Part shown: positions 54,223-62,004 of the stretch, piece after piece | Position numbering within the stretch: the first letter of the stretch is position 1 | Layout of the letters: every line of letters starts with the position of its first letter | From: Leptothermofonsia sichuanensis E412 | GTDB lineage: Bacteria; Cyanobacteriota; Cyanobacteriia; Leptolyngbyales; Leptolyngbyaceae | DNA length: 64,000 nt | NCBI RefSeq assembly: GCF_019891175.1 | Contig: NZ_CP072600.1 | Span: 2,170,001 to 2,234,000 of the forward strand | Direction: 5' to 3' | The notes under the pieces: model-generated | Told to the model about the DNA's origin: nothing | Seen by the model: only the letters and a program-made list of their open reading frames with translations | The model's database searches: none | Program-made: the position numbers and the translations under genes

Positions 54223-55377
54223 CTAAACACTCCAACTGTAGGCATACTCCCTGTCTTCAACCTGAACGGCTTGCTGTGTGAATCTCAGTGGATGAAACAC
54301 ATCAATCATCACCGCCAGTTCATCGGTTCGTTCTTTGCCAATCGACCCTTCATACATACCGGGATGGGGACCGTGGGGAATTCCCCCTGGATGAACAGTG
54401 ATTGAAGCTGGCTCAATCCCTTGCCGCGACATAAACGCCCCATCCACGTAGTAAAGAACCTCATCCGAATCCACATTGGAATGGTTGTAAGGTGCAGGAA
54501 TTGCCTGGGGGTGATAGTCAAACAGACGCGGCACAAACGAACACACCACAAAACCTGGACCATCAAAGGTTTGATGCACCGGGGGGGGCTGATGCACCCG
54601 ACCTGTAATCGGCTCAAAATCTTCAATATTGAAGGCAAAGGGATAGAGATGCCCATCCCAACCCACCACATCCAGGGGGTGATAGCGGAACAGGTAATGG
54701 GTGATGCGATCGCGGGCCTTCACCCGCACCTCAAATTCACCCTCTTCATCGTGGGTCACCAGCTTATCTGGTGGACGAATATCTCGTTCACTGTAGGGAG
54801 CATGTTCCAGAAACTGTCCATAGCGGTTGAGGTAACGAGCTGGTGGTTCAATATGCCCGTGGGCTTCAATCACCAGCATTCGTTGTTCCGTGTCCTCTGG
54901 AATAATCCGCCACAGCACACCCGTTGGAATCACCAGATAATCACCGGGGCGATAGCGCAAAATCCCATACTGACTTTCTAAAACACCTGTACCTGTATGA
55001 ATAAAAAACAATTCATCTCCCTGAGCAAACCGGTACCAGTAAGCCATTGGTTCCGTTGGACAGGCGATCGCAATACACAAATTAGAGTTAATCAGCAAAG
55101 GAACACGGGAGGCAATCCCATCGCCTGACGTGGTTATTCTGGCAGTCCGCAAATGGCGAGGACGCAAAGCATCCGATTCCCCATAGTGGATCTCGACAGG
55201 GTTCTCCAGCAGAATCTTCTGGATCTGGGTGGGTGGATGCAGGTGATAAAGCAACGATTGAATCCCGGAAAACCCATGAATTCCCATTAACTCTTCGTGG
55301 TATAAAGAGCCATCTGGCTGTCGGAACTGAGTGTGTCGCTTGTGGGGAATCGTGCCCAACTTATAGTAATAACTCAT
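54223..55377 (-). CDS. hmgA: Homogentisate 1,2-dioxygenase
   Basis: A 384-residue cupin-type dioxygenase. Candidate Fe(II) ligands are His299 (YNHSNVDSDE), Glu306 and His335 in GGIPHGPHPG; His329 six residues earlier matches the position of the catalytic histidine in characterised enzymes. It opens the ring of homogentisate with O2 to maleylacetoacetate, the second step of tyrosine breakdown after HppD. The enzyme is shorter than the animal type (about 440) but of the size seen in many bacteria. It lies 125 bases after hppD on the same strand. Maleylacetoacetate isomerase and fumarylacetoacetase are not in this window. Confidence 0.9.
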   Translation of the reverse strand: MSYYYKLGTIPHKRHTQFRQPDGSLYHEELMGIHGFSGIQSLLYHLHPPTQIQKILLENPVEIHYGESDALRPRHLRTARITTSGDGIASRVPLLINSNLCIAIACPTEPMAYWYRFAQGDELFFIHTGTGVLESQYGILRYRPGDYLVIPTGVLWRIIPEDTEQRMLVIEAHGHIEPPARYLNRYGQFLEHAPYSERDIRPPDKLVTHDEEGEFEVRVKARDRITHYLFRYHPLDVVGWDGHLYPFAFNIEDFEPITGRVHQPPPVHQTFDGPGFVVCSFVPRLFDYHPQAIPAPYNHSNVDSDEVLYYVDGAFMSRQGIEPASITVHPGGIPHGPHPGMYEGSIGKERTDELAVMIDVFHPLRFTQQAVQVEDREYAYSWSV

Positions 55378-55429
55378 TTTATAAAATTGTTGGTGAAGAG
55401 TGTGGGAAAAGGGGTGAGGAAGAGTTTCC

Positions 55430-55462
55430 AGACCTCGGAGGTTTTGAAAACCTCCGAGGTCT
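55430..55462. repeat. Perfect AGACCTCGGAGG hairpin
   Basis: AGACCTCGGAGGTTTT (55430-55445) and AAAACCTCCGAGGTCT (55447-55462) are perfect 16-base complements around one G. It is the same family as the two imperfect copies at 26576-26751. It lies between hppD and hmgA and could weaken read-through inside that operon. Confidence 0.8.
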
Positions 55463-55502
55463 TACTCTTAACTCTAAATTTTCAAGTTTTAACTTTTACC
55501 TT

Positions 55503-56612
55503 CTAAAGGTTTCCTCTCAACGCTTGCTCTCGTTCGATCGCTTCAAACAATGCCTTAAAGTTTCCTTCGCCAAAGCCCTGGGATCCCTGACGCTGAATGA
55601 TTTCAAAGAACAGAGTGGGTCTATCCTGAACAGGGCGAGTGAAGATCTGGAGCAGGTAACCTGCCTCATCTCGATCAATTAGAATTCCTAACGCTGCCAA
55701 TTTCTCAATGGGTTCACCGATTGTTTCAACCCAGGGGTCTAAATGGTTGTAATAGGTTTCAGGTACACTCAGGAATTCAACCCCAAGCTGTTTAAGGATA
55801 GCGACTGTTTCAATAATATTGTCAGTTGCCAGGGCAATATGCTGCACACCAGCACCATGATTGTATTCCAGATATTCCTCAATCTGGGATTTACGTTTTC
55901 CAGAGGCAGGTTCATTAATTGGAAACTTAATCTTACCGCTGGTGTCTTGCATCACTTTAGACATCAGTGCAGAGTATTCAGTTGAAATGGTTTTGTCATC
56001 AAACTGCATCAGCAGATTGAAGTCCATAATACTGGCGAAAAACTCTGCCCAACGATCCATTTGCCCAAACTCAACATTCCCAACCACATGGTCGATCGCC
56101 TTCAATCCAGTCTGGTTCTCTACCTTCTGTGACAGGGGATGCATTTCTATTGTCCGGGGCACAAAACCTGGCGCAAATACTCCAGCATAATCGGCGCGAT
56201 CAACAAACTTGATTACCACATCCCCGTAAGCATGGATCGCGGCATAGCGCAGATTGCCCCAGGCATCTCCCATTTTAGTGGGTGGAATTGCTCCGGTTGC
56301 TCCTCTAGCCGTCGTTTCCTGGTATGCCCGGACGACATCTGGAACTTCCAATGCAATCACCGCAACTCCATCCCCGTGTTTCTGCACACTGTCTGCAATC
56401 CTGTGGTAGGGATGGAGGGCTGCACTCAAGACAAATCGAATTTCTCCCTGCTCCATGACATAGGAAGCGACTTCACGATTTCCCGTTTCCAAACCCTGAT
56501 AGGCTGTGTTAGTAAACCCAAAACACCTGGAGTAGAATTGTGCCGCCTGTTGGGCATTGCCCACGTAAAACTCCAGGTGGTCAAAGCGTTTGACCGGAAA
56601 CAATCTGTTCAT
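55503..56612 (-). CDS. hppD: 4-hydroxyphenylpyruvate dioxygenase
   Basis: A 369-residue enzyme of the vicinal-oxygen-chelate fold with two related halves. Fe(II) ligands are His175 (IDHVVGNV), His258 (VQHIALATDN) and Glu337 (FFEIIQRQGS). It converts 4-hydroxyphenylpyruvate, the deaminated form of tyrosine, to homogentisate, the head group for tocopherol and the substrate of HmgA. AAGGAGG six bases before the ATG is a strong ribosome site. It is the first of five consecutive minus-strand genes and is divergent from an Lrp/AsnC regulator across a repeat-rich 480-base control region. Confidence 0.95.
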   Translation of the reverse strand: MNRLFPVKRFDHLEFYVGNAQQAAQFYSRCFGFTNTAYQGLETGNREVASYVMEQGEIRFVLSAALHPYHRIADSVQKHGDGVAVIALEVPDVVRAYQETTARGATGAIPPTKMGDAWGNLRYAAIHAYGDVVIKFVDRADYAGVFAPGFVPRTIEMHPLSQKVENQTGLKAIDHVVGNVEFGQMDRWAEFFASIMDFNLLMQFDDKTISTEYSALMSKVMQDTSGKIKFPINEPASGKRKSQIEEYLEYNHGAGVQHIALATDNIIETVAILKQLGVEFLSVPETYYNHLDPWVETIGEPIEKLAALGILIDRDEAGYLLQIFTRPVQDRPTLFFEIIQRQGSQGFGEGNFKALFEAIEREQALRGNL

Positions 56613-56707
56613 CTGATACCTCCTTACATGCAGCGCATAGACTGAATCGGATCAATCATTCACGAACAATCCTGATCCGTCAGTAATCGCGATCGCTGCG
56701 TATTTAA

Positions 56708-56763
56708 TGATTGATTCAAAGTGATTGATTCAAAGTGATTGATTCAACGTAATTGATTCAACG
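56708..56763. repeat. Four 14-base tandem repeats in the hppD/lrp control region
   Basis: Units TGATTGATTCAAAG, TGATTGATTCAAAG, TGATTGATTCAACG and TAATTGATTCAACG (56708-56763), about 95 bases before the hppD start. Evenly spaced direct repeats near a start can be regulator sites; the 14-base spacing is more than one helical turn, so neighbouring sites would face different sides of the helix. Confidence 0.85.
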
Positions 56764-56869
56764 TGCAATCAAAGGGATACTTGTCTACAGGTCAATGAAG
56801 GGCGAGTGCGTCTATCACTCAAAAAGCAACAACCCATCTGCTCACCAGGCTTCCACCCCAACAACCGTC

Positions 56870-56929
56870 TAATTTAAGCCTATTTAATTTAAGCTTGCTT
56901 AATTTAAGCCTGTTTAATCTAAGCCTGCG
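56870..56929. repeat. Four 15-base tandem repeats in the hppD/lrp control region
   Basis: Four units of TAATTTAAGCCTGTT type (56870-56884, 56885-56899, 56900-56914, 56915-56929) with two to four differences each. They directly precede the inverted repeat at 56928-56970. Confidence 0.85.
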
Positions 56930-56970
56930 GACTTTTAGTTAACTAGTTAAACAATTAAACTAAAAGTCCG
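56928..56970. promoter_or_regulatory. Inverted repeat with internal palindrome, candidate operator
   Basis: CGGACTTTTAGTT (56928-56940) and AACTAAAAGTCCG (56958-56970) are perfect 13-base complements. Overlapping the left arm is the 12-base palindrome TTAACTAGTTAA (56939-56950). It lies midway between the divergent hppD and lrp genes, where an Lrp-type regulator would be expected to bind. Confidence 0.5.
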
Positions 56971-57093
56971 TAGCTCGATTATAAAATCAACTATAGGGAA
57001 GCATCAAGGAGTATTTCTTAACAGATCAATTCAATATCCGTAATAAAATAAATTCTCTAAGCTATCGCAAACGCCATCAAAGGGAGAGCTACT

Positions 57094-57630
57094 TTGCCCA
57101 AACAGCCTGCCAGAGGAAAGTCTAAAGTGAAACCGGCCCTGAAACACTCAGAATCACTTCAAGCCCTTGACGAAATTGATCGTCAAATTTTGCAACTACT
57201 CCAGGAAAATAGCCGTATTACCAGTACTGAACTGGCCCGTCAGGTCAACCTCTCCACACCCGGACTGCAAAAGCGACTGAAGAAGCTGGAAACAACTGGC
57301 GTTATTGGACGGTATGTCACCCTGATGAACCGAGAAGCACTGGGTTTAGACCTGTTGTGCTTTGCTCAGGTGACACTGGCGCATCATCAGCCTGAATGTG
57401 TGGGTGAATTTTGTCATCAGGTTACAGAACTACCAGAAGTGTTGGAATGCCATCACCTGACAGGTGACTTTGACTATTTGTTAAAAGTTGTTGTGGCAAA
57501 TCATCAACATCTGGAACAGCTTCTGTCTGAAAAAATTACCAAGATTCCCGGTGTAGATCGGATTCGAACCAATATTGTTTTGAATGAAATTAAAACCTCG
57601 ACTTCATTACCGTTGAAGTCAGTCCATTAA
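57094..57630 (+). CDS. Lrp/AsnC-family transcriptional regulator
   Basis: A 178-residue regulator starting at TTG (57094) behind AGGGAGAG. After a basic, probably disordered N-terminal extension of about 22 residues comes the winged helix-turn-helix (LDEIDRQILQLLQENSRITS and ELARQVNLSTPGLQKRLKKL), then the RAM/effector domain (about 85-165) with HHLTGDFDYLLKVVV. Lrp proteins form octamers or other oligomers and respond to amino acids. Its divergence from hppD is the usual position of a local regulator of aromatic amino-acid catabolism; tyrosine or phenylalanine would be a natural effector, which is inference. The stop codon lies in a short direct repeat of AGTCCATT units (57615-57645). Confidence 0.9.
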   Translation: MPKQPARGKSKVKPALKHSESLQALDEIDRQILQLLQENSRITSTELARQVNLSTPGLQKRLKKLETTGVIGRYVTLMNREALGLDLLCFAQVTLAHHQPECVGEFCHQVTELPEVLECHHLTGDFDYLLKVVVANHQHLEQLLSEKITKIPGVDRIRTNIVLNEIKTSTSLPLKSVH

Positions 57631-57669
57631 AGCCAGTCCATTGAAGTAAGCACAGAGAGGTCCATCCTC

Positions 57670-58569
57670 ATGCTGAATTCAACAAAAATCCTCCTGAAGT
57701 CGATTGTGGATTATGCTGGGCTGTTTCCTCCCGCCGCATTGGATATGCGGCAGGCAATGGAAAATTATGCCCGATACCAGATGTCAGCCGCTGCCTGGAT
57801 GCTGGGTCGCTTTATACTGCCTGCATCCAGATTGGAGGAATTCATTGCCCTGCTGCCCTCAGTTTGCTTAAAACCAGCTTGTCTAAAGCAATGGTCCCTC
57901 AGCCTGATTCTGACGGCAGACTGGAGAGAGGCGATCGCCCAGGTCCAATCTTTTACCACTCCCGAAATTGCCATCACTGCCTTAGAACTGCCACCCCTGC
58001 CATGCCAGGAAATTACGCCCGTTCTGGCTGACCTGCCCAGGGAAATCGAAACCTTTGTTGAAATTCCCCTGAGTGAAGATCCTGTTCCCTACCTCGAAGG
58101 TCTGAAAAACACCGGAGCCGCCGCAAAAATTCGCACCGGGGGTGTGACGGCAGCGGCATTTCCCACCTCTGCCCAATTAGGGCGTTTCATCACGGCCTGT
58201 GCTGAGATGGTCATTCCCTTCAAGGCGACTGCCGGTCTGCACCATCCCTTACCCAACTGCTATCGCCTTACCTGCAAACCAGACAGTCCTTCCAGCCAAA
58301 TGCATGGCTTTTTGAATGTGGCAATTCTGTCTGCCCTCCTGTTTCAGCAAAAAAATAAGCGACAATCCATAACTTCAGAACAGGCATTCGCAGTTCTCGA
58401 CCACGCCTCCCTTAAGCAGTTCCAATTCAGCGACAGCGGCATTTTCTGGAATGGGCATTTCCTGGATTGTGCTGTCCTGGCAAACACGCGACAACACTTC
58501 TTTCGTTCCTTTGGCTCCTGTTCCTTCCAGGAACCTGTCCAGGACCTCCAAACCCTTCATCTACTTTGA
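57670..58569 (+). CDS. Conserved protein of unknown function next to the tyrosine-catabolism regulator
   Basis: A 299-residue soluble protein. AGAGAGG precedes the ATG. The best-defined parts are the N-terminal DYAGLFPPAALDMRQAMENY and the C-terminal strand-turn motifs AAAKIRTGGVTAAAFP and IPFKATAGLHHPL. The alternation of strands with KIRTGG and KATAGLHH late in the chain looks like the phosphate- or acid-binding end of a TIM barrel, but I cannot name a family. It follows the Lrp gene by 39 bases on the same strand. Its position suggests a part in the aromatic catabolic pathway, possibly a step not covered by the genes seen here; this is inference. Confidence 0.6.
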   Translation: MLNSTKILLKSIVDYAGLFPPAALDMRQAMENYARYQMSAAAWMLGRFILPASRLEEFIALLPSVCLKPACLKQWSLSLILTADWREAIAQVQSFTTPEIAITALELPPLPCQEITPVLADLPREIETFVEIPLSEDPVPYLEGLKNTGAAAKIRTGGVTAAAFPTSAQLGRFITACAEMVIPFKATAGLHHPLPNCYRLTCKPDSPSSQMHGFLNVAILSALLFQQKNKRQSITSEQAFAVLDHASLKQFQFSDSGIFWNGHFLDCAVLANTRQHFFRSFGSCSFQEPVQDLQTLHLL

Positions 58570-58620
58570 AATTGCTGCTATACATATTCTTAGTCCCTGA
58601 TTTGTGTAAAAATGTAAAGC

Positions 58621-59601
58621 GTGTGGATTACCTCATCGCTCACTACTGTTCTCACTCCAACTGCCGTTGCCCTGGGCAATTTTGATGGTGTACATTTGGG
58701 ACATCGGCAGGTAATTCAGCCTGTGGTGCCTTCTCACCCCCTGGGGGAATCAGGTCAACTGCTTCACTCTACAGTGGTGACCTTTCATCCTCACCCACAG
58801 GAATTCTTTAGTGGGCAGCCCCGTCGCCTGCTGACCCCGGTTCATGAAAAAGCCGTGCTCCTGAAAGCACTGGGGGTTGATCAACTCATCCTTCTGCCGT
58901 TTGACCGGGAACTTGCCAGCCTGAGTCCAGAGCAGTTTGTTGAGCAAATTCTACTAGATCGGCTCAAAGCAAGGCGAATAAGTGTCGGTTTAGACTTTCA
59001 TTTTGGTCGTGGACGAACTGGAACGGCTGCTGATTTACAGGCGATCGCTGCCAGCAAAGGTGTTGAAGTCATGATCGCCCAACTCAAAAGCCTGGATGGC
59101 GAGCGAATTAGCAGTTCTGCCATCCGTCAGGCTTTGCAAGCGGGAAATTTGGCACTTTCCAACCATTTGCTGGGTCGCCCCTACTCTCTGGTAGGAAGAG
59201 TTTTGCAAGGGCAGCAATTAGGCAGGAAATTGGGATTTCCAACAGCAAATTTAAAGCTGCCCCCCGAAAAATTTTTGCCCAAACTGGGAGTTTACGCCGT
59301 CCGAGTTCATATTTGCCAGCCAGGGGATAGCCGCGCTTTACTTGCCACTCCCAGTCTACCGGGAGTAATGAATCTTGGTTACCGCCCTACGGTAGATGGC
59401 ACAACCCAGGTTGTGGAGGTTCACCTGTTGGACTGGTCAGGCGACCTCTATGATCAGACAATCGTAGTCAGTCTGGAAAAATTTCTTAGACCTGAACAAA
59501 AATTTGCCTCCCTGGAAGACCTGAAGGCACAAATCCAGGTAGATTGCGACTCCGCCAGGAAAATCCTGACAGGCGGATGCGCCGTTGAAAGGGAACTGTG
59601 A
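58621..59601 (+). CDS. ribF: Bifunctional riboflavin kinase/FAD synthetase
   Basis: A 326-residue enzyme starting at GTG. The N-terminal FAD synthetase domain has the nucleotidyl-transferase signature VALGNFDGVHLGHRQVI, with DFHFGRGRTG and the ISSSAIRQAL segment. The C-terminal flavokinase domain has GRKLGFPTANL and GVMNLGYRPTVDG. It makes FMN and then FAD in the cytoplasm. It lies 51 bases after the unknown gene on the same strand but is a housekeeping gene and is probably unrelated to it. Confidence 0.96.
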   Translation: MWITSSLTTVLTPTAVALGNFDGVHLGHRQVIQPVVPSHPLGESGQLLHSTVVTFHPHPQEFFSGQPRRLLTPVHEKAVLLKALGVDQLILLPFDRELASLSPEQFVEQILLDRLKARRISVGLDFHFGRGRTGTAADLQAIAASKGVEVMIAQLKSLDGERISSSAIRQALQAGNLALSNHLLGRPYSLVGRVLQGQQLGRKLGFPTANLKLPPEKFLPKLGVYAVRVHICQPGDSRALLATPSLPGVMNLGYRPTVDGTTQVVEVHLLDWSGDLYDQTIVVSLEKFLRPEQKFASLEDLKAQIQVDCDSARKILTGGCAVEREL

Positions 59602-59688
59602 ATTCAGCACATAGGACTTTCAACTCATAGGGCTATTTAGCAGCGCCCCATCGGAGCCTGTCCCCACTTCTACTAGTTTCAGCTATCT

Positions 59689-59781
59689 TATAGCGATCCT
59701 ATCTGGATTGTGAGAAAGGATTCCCCAGGAACCCTTTCTCACAAAGCCTCTCACTCTCACAACTGATTTAGGACTGCTATA
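59689..59781. repeat. MITE-like nested inverted repeat downstream of ribF
   Basis: A 93-bp element. The outer arms TATAGCGATCCTA (59689-59701) and TAGGACTGCTATA (59769-59781) match at 11 of 13. The inner arms TTGTGAGAAAGG (59708-59719) and CCTTTCTCACAA (59733-59744) are perfect 12-base complements. It has no reading frame. It may double as the ribF terminator. Confidence 0.65.
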
Positions 59782-59850
59782 GTGATGTCAAGAATTGAAT
59801 TAGGGGAACTCTACAGATAGATAGACCTCCGGTAAACATGAGTTATTACT

Positions 59851-60657
59851 ATGTCAACCCCTATCCCCTTTACAGTTCCCTGGTTGGCTCAAACCTCTAG
59901 CAAGCCTGCCGTCAAACCCAAATCAGCCGCAACAGAGCCAGCCACAGCAGTAGCTTCCGTTACTCTGGAACCTGCTTCTCCTATCTGGATATACACCACA
60001 GGTGGTCTGGCAGTTTTGTTGATAGCCCTGGGTGTTCTTTCTAAGCTAAGTGTGGATAAGGTCAGAAAGCAGCTTAAGTTTGAAACCTTTAAGAATCGGG
60101 AACTCCAGAAAAAGCTCAAGTATGCCGTTGAGACTATTGGTAAGATGGAGCGAAACCCCGATCTCATCCATTCACGGGAGTTTAATCTGGACTACCTGCG
60201 AATGCGGATGGAAGAAGAGGTCTTTCATTTTGCCATTTTGAACCAGATCAAAATCAAGGTCAAAGATAAAATCACGATCGCGCTCCGCCCCAATCAGGGG
60301 CACCAGGGAGAGATTGGAATTGCCAGTACCGGGCGACAAATTGACGAGATCTTTGATGTTGAATACGAACCGGGAGATTTGCCGAAGGGAACCAAGCGTG
60401 TGCTGTTTCGGATTCAGATCAAGATCTTTAAATTGCCCACTCAACCCACGTCTGTCACCATTAATCAGATCATCGACTGCATGGAAACCTTCCTCAGCCC
60501 AGCCGGGGAAAATGTTACATGGCAACCTACCATCCAGGGGCGAATTGCAAACATGCACTGGGATCAGAAAGCAAAACCCACCCCCCTGCTGGTCCTGGAA
60601 CAAACTCAAGAAGGCTCTAACGTGACCTTTAGAACCACCCGGATGGCACACAATTAA
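59851..60657 (+). CDS. Conserved membrane-anchored protein, function unknown
   Basis: A 268-residue protein. Residues 1-42 are Pro/Ala/Thr-rich; a transmembrane helix follows at about 43-65 (IWIYTTGGLAVLLIALGVL). A charged coiled-coil stretch (66-105, KVRKQLKFETFKNRELQKKL) and a soluble alpha/beta domain (about 110-260) complete it. The domain contains FNLDYLRMRMEEEVFHFAIL and a beta-rich section. I do not recognise the family beyond a cyanobacterial look. It is not obviously part of an operon with the DevB gene 200 bases downstream. Confidence 0.65.
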   Translation: MSTPIPFTVPWLAQTSSKPAVKPKSAATEPATAVASVTLEPASPIWIYTTGGLAVLLIALGVLSKLSVDKVRKQLKFETFKNRELQKKLKYAVETIGKMERNPDLIHSREFNLDYLRMRMEEEVFHFAILNQIKIKVKDKITIALRPNQGHQGEIGIASTGRQIDEIFDVEYEPGDLPKGTKRVLFRIQIKIFKLPTQPTSVTINQIIDCMETFLSPAGENVTWQPTIQGRIANMHWDQKAKPTPLLVLEQTQEGSNVTFRTTRMAHN

Positions 60658-60891
60658 GTGAGGAAAGAGGAAACAAGAGAGAGGAGAGAGGAACTATTAG
60701 TTGTTACCAATCTATGTGCTTTCTCCTAACTCGAAATTCCTGAGGCTGAACGCCCATTTCAGTTTTTTACTCTCAACTATCCCTTTTAACTCTCAACGCT
60801 TCCCTTTGAAATCAGCCACTCTACTTGTCTAAGAATTGTTTAAAATTTCTTAGGGCTGTAAGCGTTTGTTTTGTTTGTGGAGTTGTGCGGT

Positions 60892-62004
60892 GTGCTAGAC
60901 CCTCTTTTCAGATCATCTGGCAAGTTCATTGCAGCATTGATTATTCTGGCGTTGGGCGTTACCGGGTGGGGAATTTTTCTGGCATTGCGTCCATCTACCA
61001 GCAGCCAGAAGGTTGAATCTTCCCCTGCGGCCCCTCCCCCTGACGAGCAACCTGAGGGGGCAGTTTCAGCCCTGGGACGCTTAGAGCCGGGAGGGGAAGT
61101 TTTTTGTGTGGCATCGCCTTCCTCCAGCAGTGGGTTTAGTAGCGTGATTCGTAAGTGGATGGTAAAGGAGGGCGATCGCGTCAAGGAAAATCAGGTAATT
61201 GCGGTGCTGGATACCTACGATCGCCTCTATGCCAATGCGTTTCAGGCCCAGGCGCAGGTACAGGAAGCCCAGGCCCGCGTAGCCCAGGCAAAGACAGGGG
61301 CTAAACCGGCTGAAATTCAGGCCCAGCAAGCTGAAATCGCCCGCTGGGAAGCGGAACGGGCTAACGCCCTGGCAGAGTACCAGCGCTATGAACGACTTTA
61401 CCAGGCTGGAGCCATTTCTAAATCAGATCTGGATAGCCGCCTGCTGGCTCTGCAAACAACCACACGGCAAATTGAGCAGGCAATCAGCAAGGCTAATAGT
61501 CTGGCACAGGTGCGTCCGGTGGATGTGCAGCAGGCAGAGGCCCAGCTTCAGGTGGCGATTGCCAGTCTCCAGCGGGCCAAAGCCGAAATGGAGACATCAG
61601 CCGTCAGGTCACCTATTTCAGGGCAAGTACTCAAAATTCGAGTCAAAGAAGGGGAACAGATTGGCGCTTTAGGGAGCAGCAACAGCCAGCAATGCAATGG
61701 CGTTGCTGAATTAGGGAAAACTGATCAGATGTATGCGGTGGCTGAGGTTGATGAAACTTCAATTGGCAGAGTGCGGACTGGACAGAGAGCCACTATTACC
61801 AGTCTGAGTCAGGCGTTTCCTGGAACCATTGCTGGAACGGTCGAACATGTCGGGTTACAGATTCGGAGAAACGATGTTTTAAATACCGACCCTGTGGCGG
61901 ATACCGATACCCGTGTGGTTGAAGTTAAGGTTCGGCTGGATGATAGTAAATCAGTGACCGGGCTAACCAACTCTAGAGTCAGCGTGAAAATTCTTTCTCA
62001 GTAA
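60892..62004 (+). CDS. devB: DevB-type membrane fusion protein of an ABC exporter (HlyD family)
   Basis: About 370 residues. The frame opens at TTG 60871, with GTG at 60877 and 60892 as options; the last has GGAG seven bases upstream and is preferred. One N-terminal membrane anchor (FIAALIILALGVTGWGIFLAL) is followed by a lipoyl half-motif, a long Ala/Gln/Glu-rich coiled-coil hairpin (about 125-235) and a beta barrel with SAVRSPISGQVLKI. It forms the periplasmic bridge of the exporter and is translationally coupled to devC (TAA immediately followed by ATG). In Anabaena, DevBCA with TolC exports heterocyst glycolipids; paralogues export other lipids or peptides, so the cargo is unknown here. 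Confidence 0.88.
   Translation: MLDPLFRSSGKFIAALIILALGVTGWGIFLALRPSTSSQKVESSPAAPPPDEQPEGAVSALGRLEPGGEVFCVASPSSSSGFSSVIRKWMVKEGDRVKENQVIAVLDTYDRLYANAFQAQAQVQEAQARVAQAKTGAKPAEIQAQQAEIARWEAERANALAEYQRYERLYQAGAISKSDLDSRLLALQTTTRQIEQAISKANSLAQVRPVDVQQAEAQLQVAIASLQRAKAEMETSAVRSPISGQVLKIRVKEGEQIGALGSSNSQQCNGVAELGKTDQMYAVAEVDETSIGRVRTGQRATITSLSQAFPGTIAGTVEHVGLQIRRNDVLNTDPVADTDTRVVEVKVRLDDSKSVTGLTNSRVSVKILSQ

Noticed and set aside
56870-56929. Possible CRISPR array from evenly spaced repeats
   Set aside because: The units are contiguous 15-base tandem repeats without spacers, and no cas genes are present.
60871-60891. TTG at 60871 as the devB start
   Set aside because: It lacks a ribosome site, while GGAG stands seven bases before the in-frame GTG at 60892; the choice remains uncertain.
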